A stretch of 64,000 nt of DNA from Nostoc sp. PCC 7524 (GTDB lineage Bacteria; Cyanobacteriota; Cyanobacteriia; Cyanobacteriales; Nostocaceae). Positions 8,746 to 18,709 of the stretch are shown one piece after another (the first letter of the stretch is position 1; each line of letters begins with the position of its first letter). Under the pieces are notes generated by a model. The model ran no database searches, had not been told where the DNA came from, and saw only the letters and a program-made list of their open reading frames with translations. A program made the translations under genes and the position numbers. Location of the stretch: contig NC_019684.1 in assembly GCF_000316645.1 (NCBI RefSeq), positions 4,183,501-4,247,500 on the forward strand, read 5' to 3'.

Positions 8746-9678
8746 ATGACTAAATTATTTACTATGCACCAAAGTTCTGGTCGCTGGCGTTTAGGGCTGG
8801 CGTTATCATTGTTGACGGTTTTCTTGTGGGGGATTTTACCTATTGCCCTCAAGGTGGTTTTGCAATCGCTGGATGTTTACACGATTATTTGGTTTCGTTT
8901 TTTGGTGTCGTTTGTTGTACTGGCGAGTTATTTAGGTTTGCGCGGTAAATTGCCGAAGCTAGGACAATTAAGTGCTAACGCTTGGAAGTTGTTAGCGATC
9001 GCTACTCTGATGTTAGCAGCTAATTATTTTTTGTTTATGCAGGGGTTGGCGTTAACATCACCTGCTAACGCGGAAGTGATTATTCAATTAGCTACCCTAT
9101 TGTTAGGCTTTGGGGGTTTGGTTGTTTTTCAAGAACGGTACAATTTGCAACAATGGTTAGGTGTTGGTGTCTTGACTTTGGGTTACATTTTGTTTTTCAA
9201 GGCTCAATTCACAAGTTTAATTACTTCCCAAGGTATCTATATTCTGGGTAGTGCCTTAGTAGTATTAGGCGCAGCAGTTTGGGCAATTTATGCTTTGGCT
9301 CAAAAGCAATTATTACAATCTCTATCTTCTGCCCATATTATGTTAATGATCTACGGGGGATGTGCTGTATTATTCACACCCTTGGCAAAAGTGGGAACAA
9401 TAATTACACTCAGTAATTTGCATTTATTAACGTTAGTTTTTTGTGGTTTTAATACTCTGATTGCCTATGGTGCTTTTGCAGAATCTTTGGAACATTGGGA
9501 AGCATCAAGGGTGAGTGCAGTGTTAGCTTTAGCGCCAATTGTGACTTTAATTGCCGTAGAATTAACATCCCTAATTGCACCTAATTTAATTCCTCCAGAA
9601 CGGCTGACAATTGTAGGGGTATTGGGTGCGTGTTTAGTAGTAGGTGGTTCGGTAGCGATCGCTTTAAAGAAATATTAA
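8746..9678 (+). CDS. EamA/DMT-family membrane transporter
   Basis: A 310-residue protein with about ten membrane helices arranged as two EamA repeats, each about 140 residues. The first holds LALSLLTVFLWGILPIALK and SPANAEVIIQLATLLL; the second begins near ILGSALVVLGAAVWAIYALAQKQ-type sequence. Members export metabolites such as amino acids, but the substrate cannot be read from sequence. ATG 8746 is preferred to TTG 8731. It is monocistronic as far as can be seen. Confidence 0.88.
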   Translation: MTKLFTMHQSSGRWRLGLALSLLTVFLWGILPIALKVVLQSLDVYTIIWFRFLVSFVVLASYLGLRGKLPKLGQLSANAWKLLAIATLMLAANYFLFMQGLALTSPANAEVIIQLATLLLGFGGLVVFQERYNLQQWLGVGVLTLGYILFFKAQFTSLITSQGIYILGSALVVLGAAVWAIYALAQKQLLQSLSSAHIMLMIYGGCAVLFTPLAKVGTIITLSNLHLLTLVFCGFNTLIAYGAFAESLEHWEASRVSAVLALAPIVTLIAVELTSLIAPNLIPPERLTIVGVLGACLVVGGSVAIALKKY

Positions 9679-9974
9679 TCATTTAGACTACATCAAAAAT
9701 ACTGAGGCAGACGATTTTAACATTTGTTATGATTGTATCGCTAGTAGCAATTTTGAGATAAAATCTCTTACAGGGTGAATTTTTATCTATCTCAGTATCT
9801 GCGAAAAAAATTAAATTTTCATCTTTGAATCAAGCAAAAAAATTATGCGGCTTGAATTCGGAATTCTCAGAATAAATCTATAGGACTGAAACGAATAGAA
9901 CTACTCAACTGGGGTGTCAGCATAACTACCAAAGCCAACGCATCTTGCACTCACACCACCAAAACAGTTGAAAA

Positions 9975-11672
9975 ATGAATGTTTTATGGAATCATTGGAC
10001 TAGCACTATGAGTAAAAATTTGCTCTTGCTAGTCTGTTCAATCTTGCTGCCAACATCTGGTATTAATAATTCTGTCATTGCCGCAGAGAGAGTTTATACT
10101 TCTTATTCAGCTTTAGAATTATCTATTTCTGTCGCTACATTAGAAGAGTATGCTAACAAAGGTATCGTTAATGCAGAGTTAGCAATTTATCAGGAATATT
10201 TAACAGCGCAAAAATTTCAGGAATTGCAGCAGATTTTACGCACTCCTTTAAAAGTTAGTCCGGTGATATTATCGCAATTTCTGCACACACCTCAAGGAGA
10301 ATTACTGCTACGGCGGTTAGCAGATGTTATTCAACCAAGATTTAGGCAAGCACAACCAGGATTTAATGCTTTACGTTCAGCGTTAATATTAGCGGCTGGT
10401 GAACCAGAAGGGTTAACCTTATTAAATCTATTACGTAAATATCCTAGTAATGGTGTCTATATTAATTTAGTGCAGAGCCTATCTATAGCGGCGGAATTAG
10501 CACAAGTAGTCAAGGAAACCCATCGTGCGATCGCAGTTGTCACTAATCAATCTAAAATAGAAGCCGCTACTATTCAAAATACTCAAGGTGTATCCCCATT
10601 ACCAGATTTAAGTAATCAGGGAAAAATCACCTCACAAAAGTATCAACTACGGTTTTTTGACTCCACACGCCACCGATTATTATTAACTGATATCTATGTT
10701 CCCAATCACCAAAACTCTGCACCAGTAATTGTTATTTCTCACGGCTTAGGTGCTGATAGCAGCAACTTTCAATATTTAGCGACACACTTAGTTTCTCACG
10801 GATTTGCTGTAGTCGTTCCCAACCATCCAGGTAGTAATGCTCAACAAGTGCGATCGCGTGTTAATCAGTCAGATCATGATGTCATATCACCACAGGAATT
10901 TCAAGACCGACCTGGGGATGTAAAATATATCTTGAATCAACTGGAAACCATGAACCAGTCTGATTCTAACTTTCAAGGTAGGCTGAATCTGCAACAAGTC
11001 GGCGTTTTTGGACAATCCTTGGGAGGTTACACTGCTTTAGCATTGGCTGGCGCGAAGATTAACTTTGAGCAATTGCAACGAGACTGCAAACCAGAGACAC
11101 TGCAAAAAACCTGGAATATGTCTTTATTATTGCAATGTCGGGCTTTAGCATTGCCCAACAAATCAGGACAACTAGCTAATTTACAGGATAACCGAGTTAA
11201 GGCAGCGATCGCAGTTAATCCCATCACCAGTTCTATTTTCGGTAAAGCTGGCTTCAACCAGATGAAAACCCCTGTGATGCTCATTGGTAGTAGTGAAGAT
11301 ACCATTGCACCGGCTTTATATGAGCAAATCTTACCTTTCTCTTGGCTGGCAAGTTCACAAAAATATCTTGCTGTGTTAGTAGGTGGAACCCATTTCACAA
11401 CTATTGGTAATAGCAATCCTGACAGTCAGCAAATATCTTTACCTGTGGATGTAGTTGGGGATGCAGTGCAAGCACATCGCTATATGAATGCTTTGAGCTT
11501 ACCTTTCTTTCAAACATATGTCGCCAATAATTTAGAATACTCACCCTACTTGAGTGCAGCTTATGCCAAAACTATTTCTAGTCAATCTTTAGGTTTAAGT
11601 ATAGTTAAATCTCTCAGCACTACAGAATTAGCACAAGCACTAGGAAAGCAATCTAAAAATATCCAACCATAA
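9975..11672 (+). CDS. secreted alpha/beta hydrolase with N-terminal DUF1400
   Basis: An N-terminal export signal (hydrophobic LLLLVCSILLPTSG, cleavage probably near VIAAE) leads into a DUF1400 domain (about residues 40-145), typical of cyanobacterial exported hydrolases, then an alpha/beta hydrolase domain with the oxyanion strand VIVISHGLGAD, nucleophile elbow FGQSLGGY and a late GGTHFTT histidine. It resembles dienelactone hydrolase/PAF-acetylhydrolase relatives; substrate unknown. A start at ATG 10008 (MSKNLLLL) would give a more typical signal peptide than ATG 9975. No close neighbour gene follows. Confidence 0.85.
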   Translation: MNVLWNHWTSTMSKNLLLLVCSILLPTSGINNSVIAAERVYTSYSALELSISVATLEEYANKGIVNAELAIYQEYLTAQKFQELQQILRTPLKVSPVILSQFLHTPQGELLLRRLADVIQPRFRQAQPGFNALRSALILAAGEPEGLTLLNLLRKYPSNGVYINLVQSLSIAAELAQVVKETHRAIAVVTNQSKIEAATIQNTQGVSPLPDLSNQGKITSQKYQLRFFDSTRHRLLLTDIYVPNHQNSAPVIVISHGLGADSSNFQYLATHLVSHGFAVVVPNHPGSNAQQVRSRVNQSDHDVISPQEFQDRPGDVKYILNQLETMNQSDSNFQGRLNLQQVGVFGQSLGGYTALALAGAKINFEQLQRDCKPETLQKTWNMSLLLQCRALALPNKSGQLANLQDNRVKAAIAVNPITSSIFGKAGFNQMKTPVMLIGSSEDTIAPALYEQILPFSWLASSQKYLAVLVGGTHFTTIGNSNPDSQQISLPVDVVGDAVQAHRYMNALSLPFFQTYVANNLEYSPYLSAAYAKTISSQSLGLSIVKSLSTTELAQALGKQSKNIQP

Positions 11673-11781
11673 GGTTTTGGCAATTTGGCAACCAAAATTT
11701 TACTTTTGCCATTTTAATGAATAATATCAACGGGAATCACGGGACAAAATTCCAATCCTACTTAAGTCCCATGAACCCATC

Positions 11782-11867
11782 GCCAGTTGTTGAAAAAGTG
11801 CTGTAGATTTACTCTACACAGAAGCAGACAATTTACAGCACTTTTTCACCGCTTCACGACAACTGGC
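11782..11867. repeat. long two-part inverted repeat
   Basis: Outer arms GCCAGTTGT (11782-11790) and ACAACTGGC (11859-11867) enclose perfect 13-bp inner arms AAAAAGTGCTGTA (11793-11805) and TACAGCACTTTTT (11834-11846). The inner arms with flanking A and T runs could terminate transcription in either direction, downstream of the DUF1400 hydrolase. Confidence 0.6.
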
Positions 11868-11982
11868 TAATTTTGATAACCATCATCAATATATTAATCT
11901 GTTTTGATTGTTGTTCGCACAGCGTGGCGTAGCCATACTGACTTGCGTCGGTTGGAAATAGAAAATAGGAAGTGGGGAATTA

Positions 11983-12222
11983 GGGAATTCCAGATAAAAA
12001 ATATTCCCTATGTAGGGTGCTTCAATTACAAATAATTTCTTGGTAAGTAGAAAGGTGTAAATCATTAAAGGTTTGTAGTAAGGACTTTAGTCCTTACAGA
12101 AGGACTGAAGTCCTTACTACGAAATCGATAGCAATAATTTTACATTGCTTAACATAGCTTGATTTATTTCTGCCGACTTACTTCTTTCCAGATTTTTTCT
12201 CACTGACGCACCCTATTAATTA
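11983..12222. mobile_element. diverged MITE-like element
   Basis: The left end GGGAATTCCAGATAAAAAATATTCC runs into TATGTAGGGTGCTTCA, and the right part has CTGACGCACCCTA. These match, less perfectly, the ends of the elements at 15471-15602 and 44020-44151. A second palindromic element sits inside it at 12075-12120. No coding capacity. Confidence 0.45.
12075..12120. repeat. palindromic repeat GTAGTAAGGACTT/AAGTCCTTACTAC
   Basis: Arms of 13 bases at 12075-12087 and 12108-12120 with a further internal AGTCCTTAC...GTC symmetry. It is related to the palindrome at 2893-2914. Confidence 0.65.
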
Positions 12223-13283
12223 CACTAAAATCTGATTGTAGAGACGCGATCAATCGCGCCTAAATGATGATATTTCTCCACGATAATTTTTCCATAAAAC
12301 TCAGTTAACACAAATTTATAAGCTCAACCGAGAACTAATAAATAATTTTACTAAACCTTTAATTATGCAAGCTCAAATAATCCCAAAATAGGTATCAATT
12401 ACATTTATGAATTACAGTTAATACTTAATATGTGCAACTTTTTATACATATCATTTTTTACGTTTCATATAAAAAATATATTCAAATAAAGTATTCTAAT
12501 TTGCACATTTTTTATAGAAACAAATAATTAAATAATTGCTGGTGACTATTTTATCAATCACTGATTTTTACAAAAAAACGAGATTATCAAGTATTGAGAA
12601 ATTTATATTGACTTTCATGATTATTGCCAAGCAATACAAATCACTCAAGACATAATCCTTAGATTTTGATAAGCCGGAATTTATAAATTTATATACATAA
12701 ATATTTTTATGCTTCTCTGTATTCTCAGCAAAATGAGCCACTGTAACTATTAATAAATACAAACTTTAAATGACACCATATTTGGATATTAAGGATATAG
12801 TAAAAATCTCTAGATATGGTTGACATAAGTAAGAAAATTATCTTAGGCTCTATATTCTTAATCTCAATTTTTAAACAAATGAAAATTTACCAGAAAAGAG
12901 TAATTAATTCCATTATGTTCAACATGAACAATGTTTGTATAATACAAATCAGAAAATTCAGCCAAAAGTCAGATATTTTTTTGCTGTTATCTAGCTTTTT
13001 TATAAGTATAAGAATGTAAGCAATTTATATATTTACTTTTTCATTCTAGGCACCAGCAAGAATAAAATTATTGTTCTGACTTTAGTTACTGTAGAGATTA
13101 ATGGAAAAATCAATCTGTAGGAATTTTATTTTATTTTTGAAAAAAAACTACACCTTATAACCACAAGTAAGTATCGCTACGCCTGCCGTAAGAGATACAA
13201 AAATCGCAGCAGACTACTATATATGTTTTATCTATAAAAACTGCTGCCAAAATACTCTGTTGCCCTATTTGAGGAATTTACTA

Positions 13284-15467
13284 ATGTCTAATATCAGCCT
13301 TAATCACGAAGATTTTGTTACTGACTCTTCACAAAACCAGGTAAAGTTTAGACATATATCTAAAATTTTACTCCGCCGACGCTTTATAGTCTTGGGGGTT
13401 TCTTGTGTAGTCATGTCAATGACTAGCTTATTGGCTGTTATGACTAAACCTACTTACAAGAGTCATATGCAAATTTTAGTAAGTTCTAATCTTCATCAAG
13501 GGGCAGAGGCTACTCAAATTGACAGTCAAAATAGTAAATTAAATCAACAATTTATTGACTATTACACGGCACAAAAAAACGTCATGCTTAGTTCTAAATT
13601 AATTGAACAAGCAGTAAATTCACTCCGTCCTGTCTATCCTAATCTGACTGTAGAAGATATCAAAGGTCAAAGTAATGACAGGCAGACATCTCCTCTTTTA
13701 GTAACTCAATTAGAGAGAAAAATTGGAACCAATAAGTATGTTAGTCCAGTTTTTGAAATTTCCTTCAAGGATAATGATCCAGTTAAAGCTTACAAAGTAT
13801 TATTAGCTTTACAGAAAGTCTACCAAGACTATAATACAGAGCAACAACAGGAGCGATTGAATAAAGGTTTAGCTTTTGTGAATGCTCGCTTACCAGTGAT
13901 TAGAAAACAGTTAAGACAAGCTGAAAGAAATTTAGAAAGTTTTCGTAAAAAGCATAACTTATTAGATCCTCAAGTACAAAGTCAAGTCCTGGTAAAATCT
14001 CTGGGTGATATTCAAAAACAAATCCAAACTACTCGCGCACAGTTGCAAGATGTACAAACTCGCCACAAAAATCTAGAAGAAAAAATTGCGGCTTCCAGGC
14101 AACAAGCAGTTATTAATTCTCGATTACATGAATCACCTCGCTACCAAACATTATTGAGTGAGATTCAAAAAACTGAGCAAACTCTAACTCAAGAACAGCT
14201 ACGCTACACAGATGACTCTCCTATTATTGAAAGTCTCAAGCAGCAACGCCAGAATCAATTACGACTATTACAACAAGAAGTAAAACAGGTGGCTGCAAAT
14301 ACTCAAAAAGCAGCAGCATTAACACAAAAACAGTTAGTAGGAGTTGAACCCCAGTTAGTTGAGGAATTAATTCAATTACAGACAACTGCTTTAGGACTCA
14401 CAGCTAACGAAAAGAGTTTGTTGGAGTCAGAACAGCGAATTCGTGCAGAGTTGAAAAAATACCCTAGTTTAATCGCAGAATATCAACGCCTACTTCCAGA
14501 GGTGGAAACTCATCGCCAAGCATTAGAACAAATGCTGCAAGCACAACAATCTCTGGGATTGCAAATTACTCAAGCAGGCTTTGATTGGCAAGTTATAGAA
14601 GCACCAACCCTGGGAACTGATAACAGTAATAACAGACTTTTATTGGTGTTTGGGGGTATGGTTATCGGCCCTGTGTTGGGTGTGATTATCGCTTTAATTT
14701 GGGGAATGCGTCATCGTGTGATTCATTCTACACGGGATTTGCAGCGAGTCACACATCTGAGATTACTAGGTTCTGTGCCAAAATTAGCAGCTCATGGGAT
14801 GGAAAAGCGGCTTCCTAGTTTGGCTTGGAACTGGCGACGCAATACAGCACCTCCTGTAATAGAAACCAGTTCTTGGCTACCTTGCCATGAAACCTTAGAT
14901 ATGGTTTATCAAAATACGCAAATCTTGAAGTATCCTTTTCCCTTTAATTCTTTGATGATAACTTCTGCAATACCAGGAGAAGGAAAGACAACTTTGGCGT
15001 TGGGATTAGCGGCGAGTGCAGCCCATATGCACCAACGGGTACTACTAATTGATGCTAACTTGCGATCGCCTAAACTACACAAAGTTCTACAATTATCTAA
15101 CGAATGGGGACTATCTCTACTCTTAGTTGATGAAACAGACACAACTATACAAGATTACATTCAACCCATTCACCCCTCAATTGATATTTTAACAGCCGGC
15201 CCTGTACCAGAAGATCCTGTCAAATTACTCAGTTCTCACCGCCTCAAAGAACTTATCGAGATATTTGAGCAAAGCTACGACCTAGTGCTGATAGATGCTC
15301 CAGCTATTTTAGGTACAGTTGATGCCAGAATTATGGCATCCTTATGCAATGGAATTATGATGGTGGGACGTATTGGTTGGGTAACTCAAACTGAAGTAAC
15401 TCAGGCTGTAGAAATTTTGAATCAGTTGAATTTAGTTGGCATTATTGCCAATGAAGTCAGCAACTAA
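13284..15467 (+). CDS. Wzc-type polysaccharide chain-length/BY-kinase ATPase
   Basis: An inner-membrane co-polymerase for exopolysaccharide export fused to a bacterial tyrosine kinase type ATPase. There is an N-terminal Wzz membrane helix (about residues 30-55), a long coiled-coil periplasmic part (about 150-440), a second helix (LLLVFGGMVIGPVLGVIIALI) and a C-terminal kinase with Walker A PGEGKTT, A' LLIDANLRSP and Walker B LVLIDAPA. It ends GIIANEVSN and so lacks the tyrosine-rich tail that Wzc autophosphorylates. ATG 13284 with TTTGAGG upstream is preferred to TTG 13260 (727 residues). No glycosyltransferases adjoin it. Confidence 0.88.
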   Translation: MSNISLNHEDFVTDSSQNQVKFRHISKILLRRRFIVLGVSCVVMSMTSLLAVMTKPTYKSHMQILVSSNLHQGAEATQIDSQNSKLNQQFIDYYTAQKNVMLSSKLIEQAVNSLRPVYPNLTVEDIKGQSNDRQTSPLLVTQLERKIGTNKYVSPVFEISFKDNDPVKAYKVLLALQKVYQDYNTEQQQERLNKGLAFVNARLPVIRKQLRQAERNLESFRKKHNLLDPQVQSQVLVKSLGDIQKQIQTTRAQLQDVQTRHKNLEEKIAASRQQAVINSRLHESPRYQTLLSEIQKTEQTLTQEQLRYTDDSPIIESLKQQRQNQLRLLQQEVKQVAANTQKAAALTQKQLVGVEPQLVEELIQLQTTALGLTANEKSLLESEQRIRAELKKYPSLIAEYQRLLPEVETHRQALEQMLQAQQSLGLQITQAGFDWQVIEAPTLGTDNSNNRLLLVFGGMVIGPVLGVIIALIWGMRHRVIHSTRDLQRVTHLRLLGSVPKLAAHGMEKRLPSLAWNWRRNTAPPVIETSSWLPCHETLDMVYQNTQILKYPFPFNSLMITSAIPGEGKTTLALGLAASAAHMHQRVLLIDANLRSPKLHKVLQLSNEWGLSLLLVDETDTTIQDYIQPIHPSIDILTAGPVPEDPVKLLSSHRLKELIEIFEQSYDLVLIDAPAILGTVDARIMASLCNGIMMVGRIGWVTQTEVTQAVEILNQLNLVGIIANEVSN

Positions 15468-15470
15468 TTT

Positions 15471-15602
15471 GGGGACTTCCAGATAAAAAAATATCCAAAA
15501 TGTAGGGTGCGTCAGTGCGAGAAAACCTAGCTGTACCAAGAAATTATTTATACTGACGCACCCGACAAACCGTCAATTTGGAATAATTTATTTTTTGGTG
15601 TT
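15471..15602. mobile_element. MITE-like element, copy 1
   Basis: About 132 bases with one end GGGACTTCCAGATAAAAAAA and the other, read in reverse, AACACCAAAAAATAAATTAT. Internal CGGGTGCGTCAG/GTAGGGTGCGTCAG segments form the inverted core around ACCAAGAAATTATTTATACT. The copy at 44020-44151 has the same parts in the opposite orientation. No coding capacity. Confidence 0.65.
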
Positions 15603-15628
15603 GCCTCGTTGAGACATTGTAATGCAGT

Positions 15629-15760
15629 AAAAAAAGGCTTGGTAAGGCCAAGCCTTTATATACCAAGCATTTACTACACCAAGATTAATTTAACCCCACT
15701 CTTACTTTAGTTCATCTCTCTATAGAGTGTATACAAATAATTTCAAACCTGATATGAGCT
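15629..15760 (-). ncRNA. tandem small RNA array, unit 1 (candidate)
   Basis: On the minus strand the unit ends in a perfect 10-bp hairpin (AAAGGCTTGG with CCAAGCCTTT, 15633-15657) followed by a U run, a good intrinsic terminator. Upstream is the conserved body GATGAACTAAAGTAAGAGTG...GTAAATGCTTGGTATA and, further up, CATATCAG...ATTTGTATACA, a promoter-like block. Body and promoter block recur in unit 3, and the body in unit 5. No open frame is conserved, so a small RNA of roughly 100 nucleotides is the best reading. Confidence 0.5.
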
Positions 15761-15775
15761 AATTTCGCAAATGAT

Positions 15776-15945
15776 AAAAAAGGTTTGGTCACCAACCAAA
15801 CCTTGATAATTGCTGTGCTTAACAACTTATTAAATTAATTTAAACTTACTTTCTTTACATATCATCTTCCTTAAGTATGTAACTATTCATCTGTACATAT
15901 GATATTTAACTGGCTTGGCAAAATTTGCCTTCCACATAAATGAGT
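15776..15945 (-). ncRNA. tandem small RNA array, unit 2 (candidate, diverged)
   Basis: The terminator hairpin AAGGTTTGGT/ACCAAACCTT lies at 15780-15804 and is followed on the minus strand by a U run. The body is more diverged but keeps CATATGATATG-like and GATGAATAG-like segments (15855-15905). The hairpin differs from unit 1 by base-pair-preserving changes (GGCTTGG/CCAAGCC against GGTTTGG/CCAAACC). Confidence 0.4.
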
Positions 15946-15957
15946 AAGTGAACAAAT

Positions 15958-16095
15958 AAAAAAGAGGCTTAAGCAATAACTCAGCCTCTAGTTATACCAG
16001 GTGTTTACCATATATTTTAAATTTATTCCCTATTTGACAATAGTTCATCTGTCAAAAAGATGTGTACAAATACTTGAAAATCTGATATGTGATTT
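15958..16095 (-). ncRNA. tandem small RNA array, unit 3 (candidate)
   Basis: Hairpin AGAGGCT/AGCCTCT at 15963-15989 with a U run on the minus strand. The body GATGAACTATTGTCAAATAGG...GGTAAACACCTGGTATAAC and upstream CATATCAGATTTTCAAGTATTTGTACACAT align well with unit 1. Confidence 0.45.
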
Positions 16096-16139
16096 CAATT
16101 GAGATCTAACAATAAGCTTAATTATACAAATATTCACAA

Positions 16140-16290
16140 AAGAAGACCCTGGGTTACAATCCAGGGCCAACACACGTTTTTCAGGCATTAACAGGCTAGA
16201 TTCTAGCTGATTATAAAAAATTTTTCCCCCATCTATAGAAAGATGATAAATAATTGCTTTGTATGATAAATAACTTAAATTAGGTTGCAA
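16140..16290 (-). ncRNA. tandem small RNA array, unit 4 (candidate, diverged)
   Basis: Hairpin CCCTGG/CCAGGG at 16148-16167 followed on the minus strand by TCTTCTTTT. The body keeps only pieces of the unit (GTTAATGCCTG and CATCTTTCTATAGATG). The spacing of about 180 bases to its neighbours fits the array. Confidence 0.3.
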
Positions 16291-16317
16291 AATAAGGCAA
16301 AAACTCACTAGTTAACA

Positions 16318-16435
16318 AAATAGGCTCGGTGATTAGCCAAGCCCATACATACCAAGAGTTTACCATATGTAATCAGTTTAGTTACACTACTACTTTAGTC
16401 CATCTATCTATAGATATGTACACACCCCCCATAGT
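16318..16435 (-). ncRNA. tandem small RNA array, unit 5 (candidate)
   Basis: Hairpin GGCTTGG/CCGAGCC (one mismatch, 16323-16343) then TATTTTG on the minus strand. The body GATGGACTAAAGTAGTAGTG...GGTAAACTCTTGGTATG and upstream TGTGTACATATCTATAGATA align closely with unit 1. This is the most upstream unit of the array on its strand. Confidence 0.45.
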
Positions 16436-16526
16436 TACTGTAGAGAGTTTCTGATGATACAATATTTAGATTAAATATCTGATGCTAAATCCCAGTCTGA
16501 CAGTTAGAAACTTACACCTAAAGCCC

Positions 16527-16630
16527 TATCCAATATGTAGGGTGCGTCAATCAGATAAACCCTCGGCATACTAAAAAATTATTCATACTGACTTACCTTA
16601 CTAACAGTCAATTTAGGATAATTTATTTTG
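16527..16630. mobile_element. MITE-like element, truncated copy
   Basis: ATATGTAGGGTGCGTCAATC, then TACTAAAAAATTATTCATACTGAC and AGTCAATTTAGGATAATTTATTTTG match the core and one end of the element at 15471-15602. The GGGACTTCC end is missing. Confidence 0.5.
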
Positions 16631-16664
16631 AATTTTGAATTTTGAATTAATTCATATACATCTC

Positions 16665-17249
16665 CTAATACAGTTTCAGAAATTTTTTAATGTTTTGACA
16701 CAATTTAGTGATCAAATTTCTTGGTTGAGATTTATATTTTATCCGTGAAAAAGAAGCAGATTTTGGAATTTTCCCCTCTAGCTGTGCGGCTTTATTTAAA
16801 TCTGATGTGGCTCTATATTCATAACCCAATTGTGAGCAAACTAATCCACGGGATTTATAAGCTGCAACATAGTGAGGGTTGAGGCGAATTGCTTGGGTGA
16901 AATAGGCGATCGCTTGTTGATATTCTCCTTGAGCGACGCTCTCCAAACCATAGTTATAGAAAGTTTCTGCATCCCAGCGATGGGCGGATACTTTTGATTT
17001 CTTTTGTTGCCCCACTGATACAGTCTTTGGCTGTGTAGCAGGTGGATATTCTGATTTGAGGAGATTATAAGCAGCGTTGATTTGTTTAATTTTTACTTCT
17101 GCTTGCTGTTTCTGTTGGGGATTGGTAAAGCGATCGGGATGCCAAATTTTCACCAACTGGCGGTAGGCTCGCTTGATCTCTATCTGCGATACACCAGCTT
17201 TTAACCCTAAAATTTCATAAGCATGATCGATATCAAGGCAATCGCGCAT
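16665..17249 (-). CDS. J-domain protein with TPR
   Basis: Residues 8-70 form a J domain (YEILGLKAG, AYRQLVKIWHPDRF with the Hsp70-activating HPD), followed by a short basic linker and one or two TPR units (AETFYNYGLESVAQGEYQQAIAYF-type helices, about 95-160), then a basic C-terminal tail. It is probably a co-chaperone that brings clients to a DnaK; the client is unknown. Its start lies only 26 bases from the start of the divergent tocopherol cyclase gene. Confidence 0.88.
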   Translation of the reverse strand: MRDCLDIDHAYEILGLKAGVSQIEIKRAYRQLVKIWHPDRFTNPQQKQQAEVKIKQINAAYNLLKSEYPPATQPKTVSVGQQKKSKVSAHRWDAETFYNYGLESVAQGEYQQAIAYFTQAIRLNPHYVAAYKSRGLVCSQLGYEYRATSDLNKAAQLEGKIPKSASFSRIKYKSQPRNLITKLCQNIKKFLKLY

Positions 17250-17254
17250 ACTGA

Positions 17255-18373
<1,119 letters not shown>

Positions 18374-18406
18374 AACTACTGCTATCATTATAGATGCTTC
18401 GTAGTT

Positions 18407-18480
18407 GGGGCTGTAGCTCAGCTGGATAGAGCGAGCGCCTCCTAAGCGCTAGGTCGCCGGTTCGAATCTGGCCAGTCCCG
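18407..18480 (+). tRNA. tRNA-Arg (anticodon CCU)
   Basis: A full cloverleaf can be drawn: acceptor GGGGCTG/CAGTCCC (one G-U), D stem GCTC/GAGC, anticodon stem AGCGC/GCGCT around loop CTCCTAA (anticodon CCT), five-base variable loop and T arm GCCGG-TTCGAAT-CTGGC. The discriminator base is G and CCA is not encoded. It reads the AGG codon. Confidence 0.96.
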
Positions 18481-18709
18481 TCATCAATTACGCATTTGCC
18501 CACACCAGCGATAAGCTACGCTCCGCCGTAGGCGATCGCAATGCCGATCTCTGGAATAATTACCTTATTTGCTAACTCCTGCTAATACGTGCTTTATTGC
18601 ATATTAGCGAAATATGCAAATATCTGTTTGGGTGAATTTGCTCGGTTCAGATTGTTATTTTTCTTATTTTTAGAGAAAATTATTCCACAATAGACGAAGT
18701 TATAGAGCC

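Larger units (their letters stand above)
11673..13283. other. 1.6-kb AT-rich gene-poor region
   Basis: No convincing gene: the two short open frames (12568-12762 minus, 12816-13019 plus) have AT-driven composition and no ribosome site. It holds a long hairpin (11782-11867), a diverged miniature element (11983-12222), a palindromic repeat (12075-12120) and a very AT-rich stretch from 12250 to 13200 that probably includes the promoter of the polysaccharide kinase. Confidence 0.7.

Noticed and set aside
12568..13019. two short open frames (64 and 67 codons) in AT-rich DNA
   Set aside because: Composition is AT-driven, there is no ribosome site and no recognisable motif.
16045..16308. 87-codon open frame on the minus strand
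   Set aside because: It spans parts of units 3 and 4 of the tandem array and is not conserved in the other units.
15629..16435. possible CRISPR array
   Set aside because: Repeat units are long (about 150-185 bases), diverged and contain terminator hairpins; there are no short identical repeats with unique spacers, and no cas genes.
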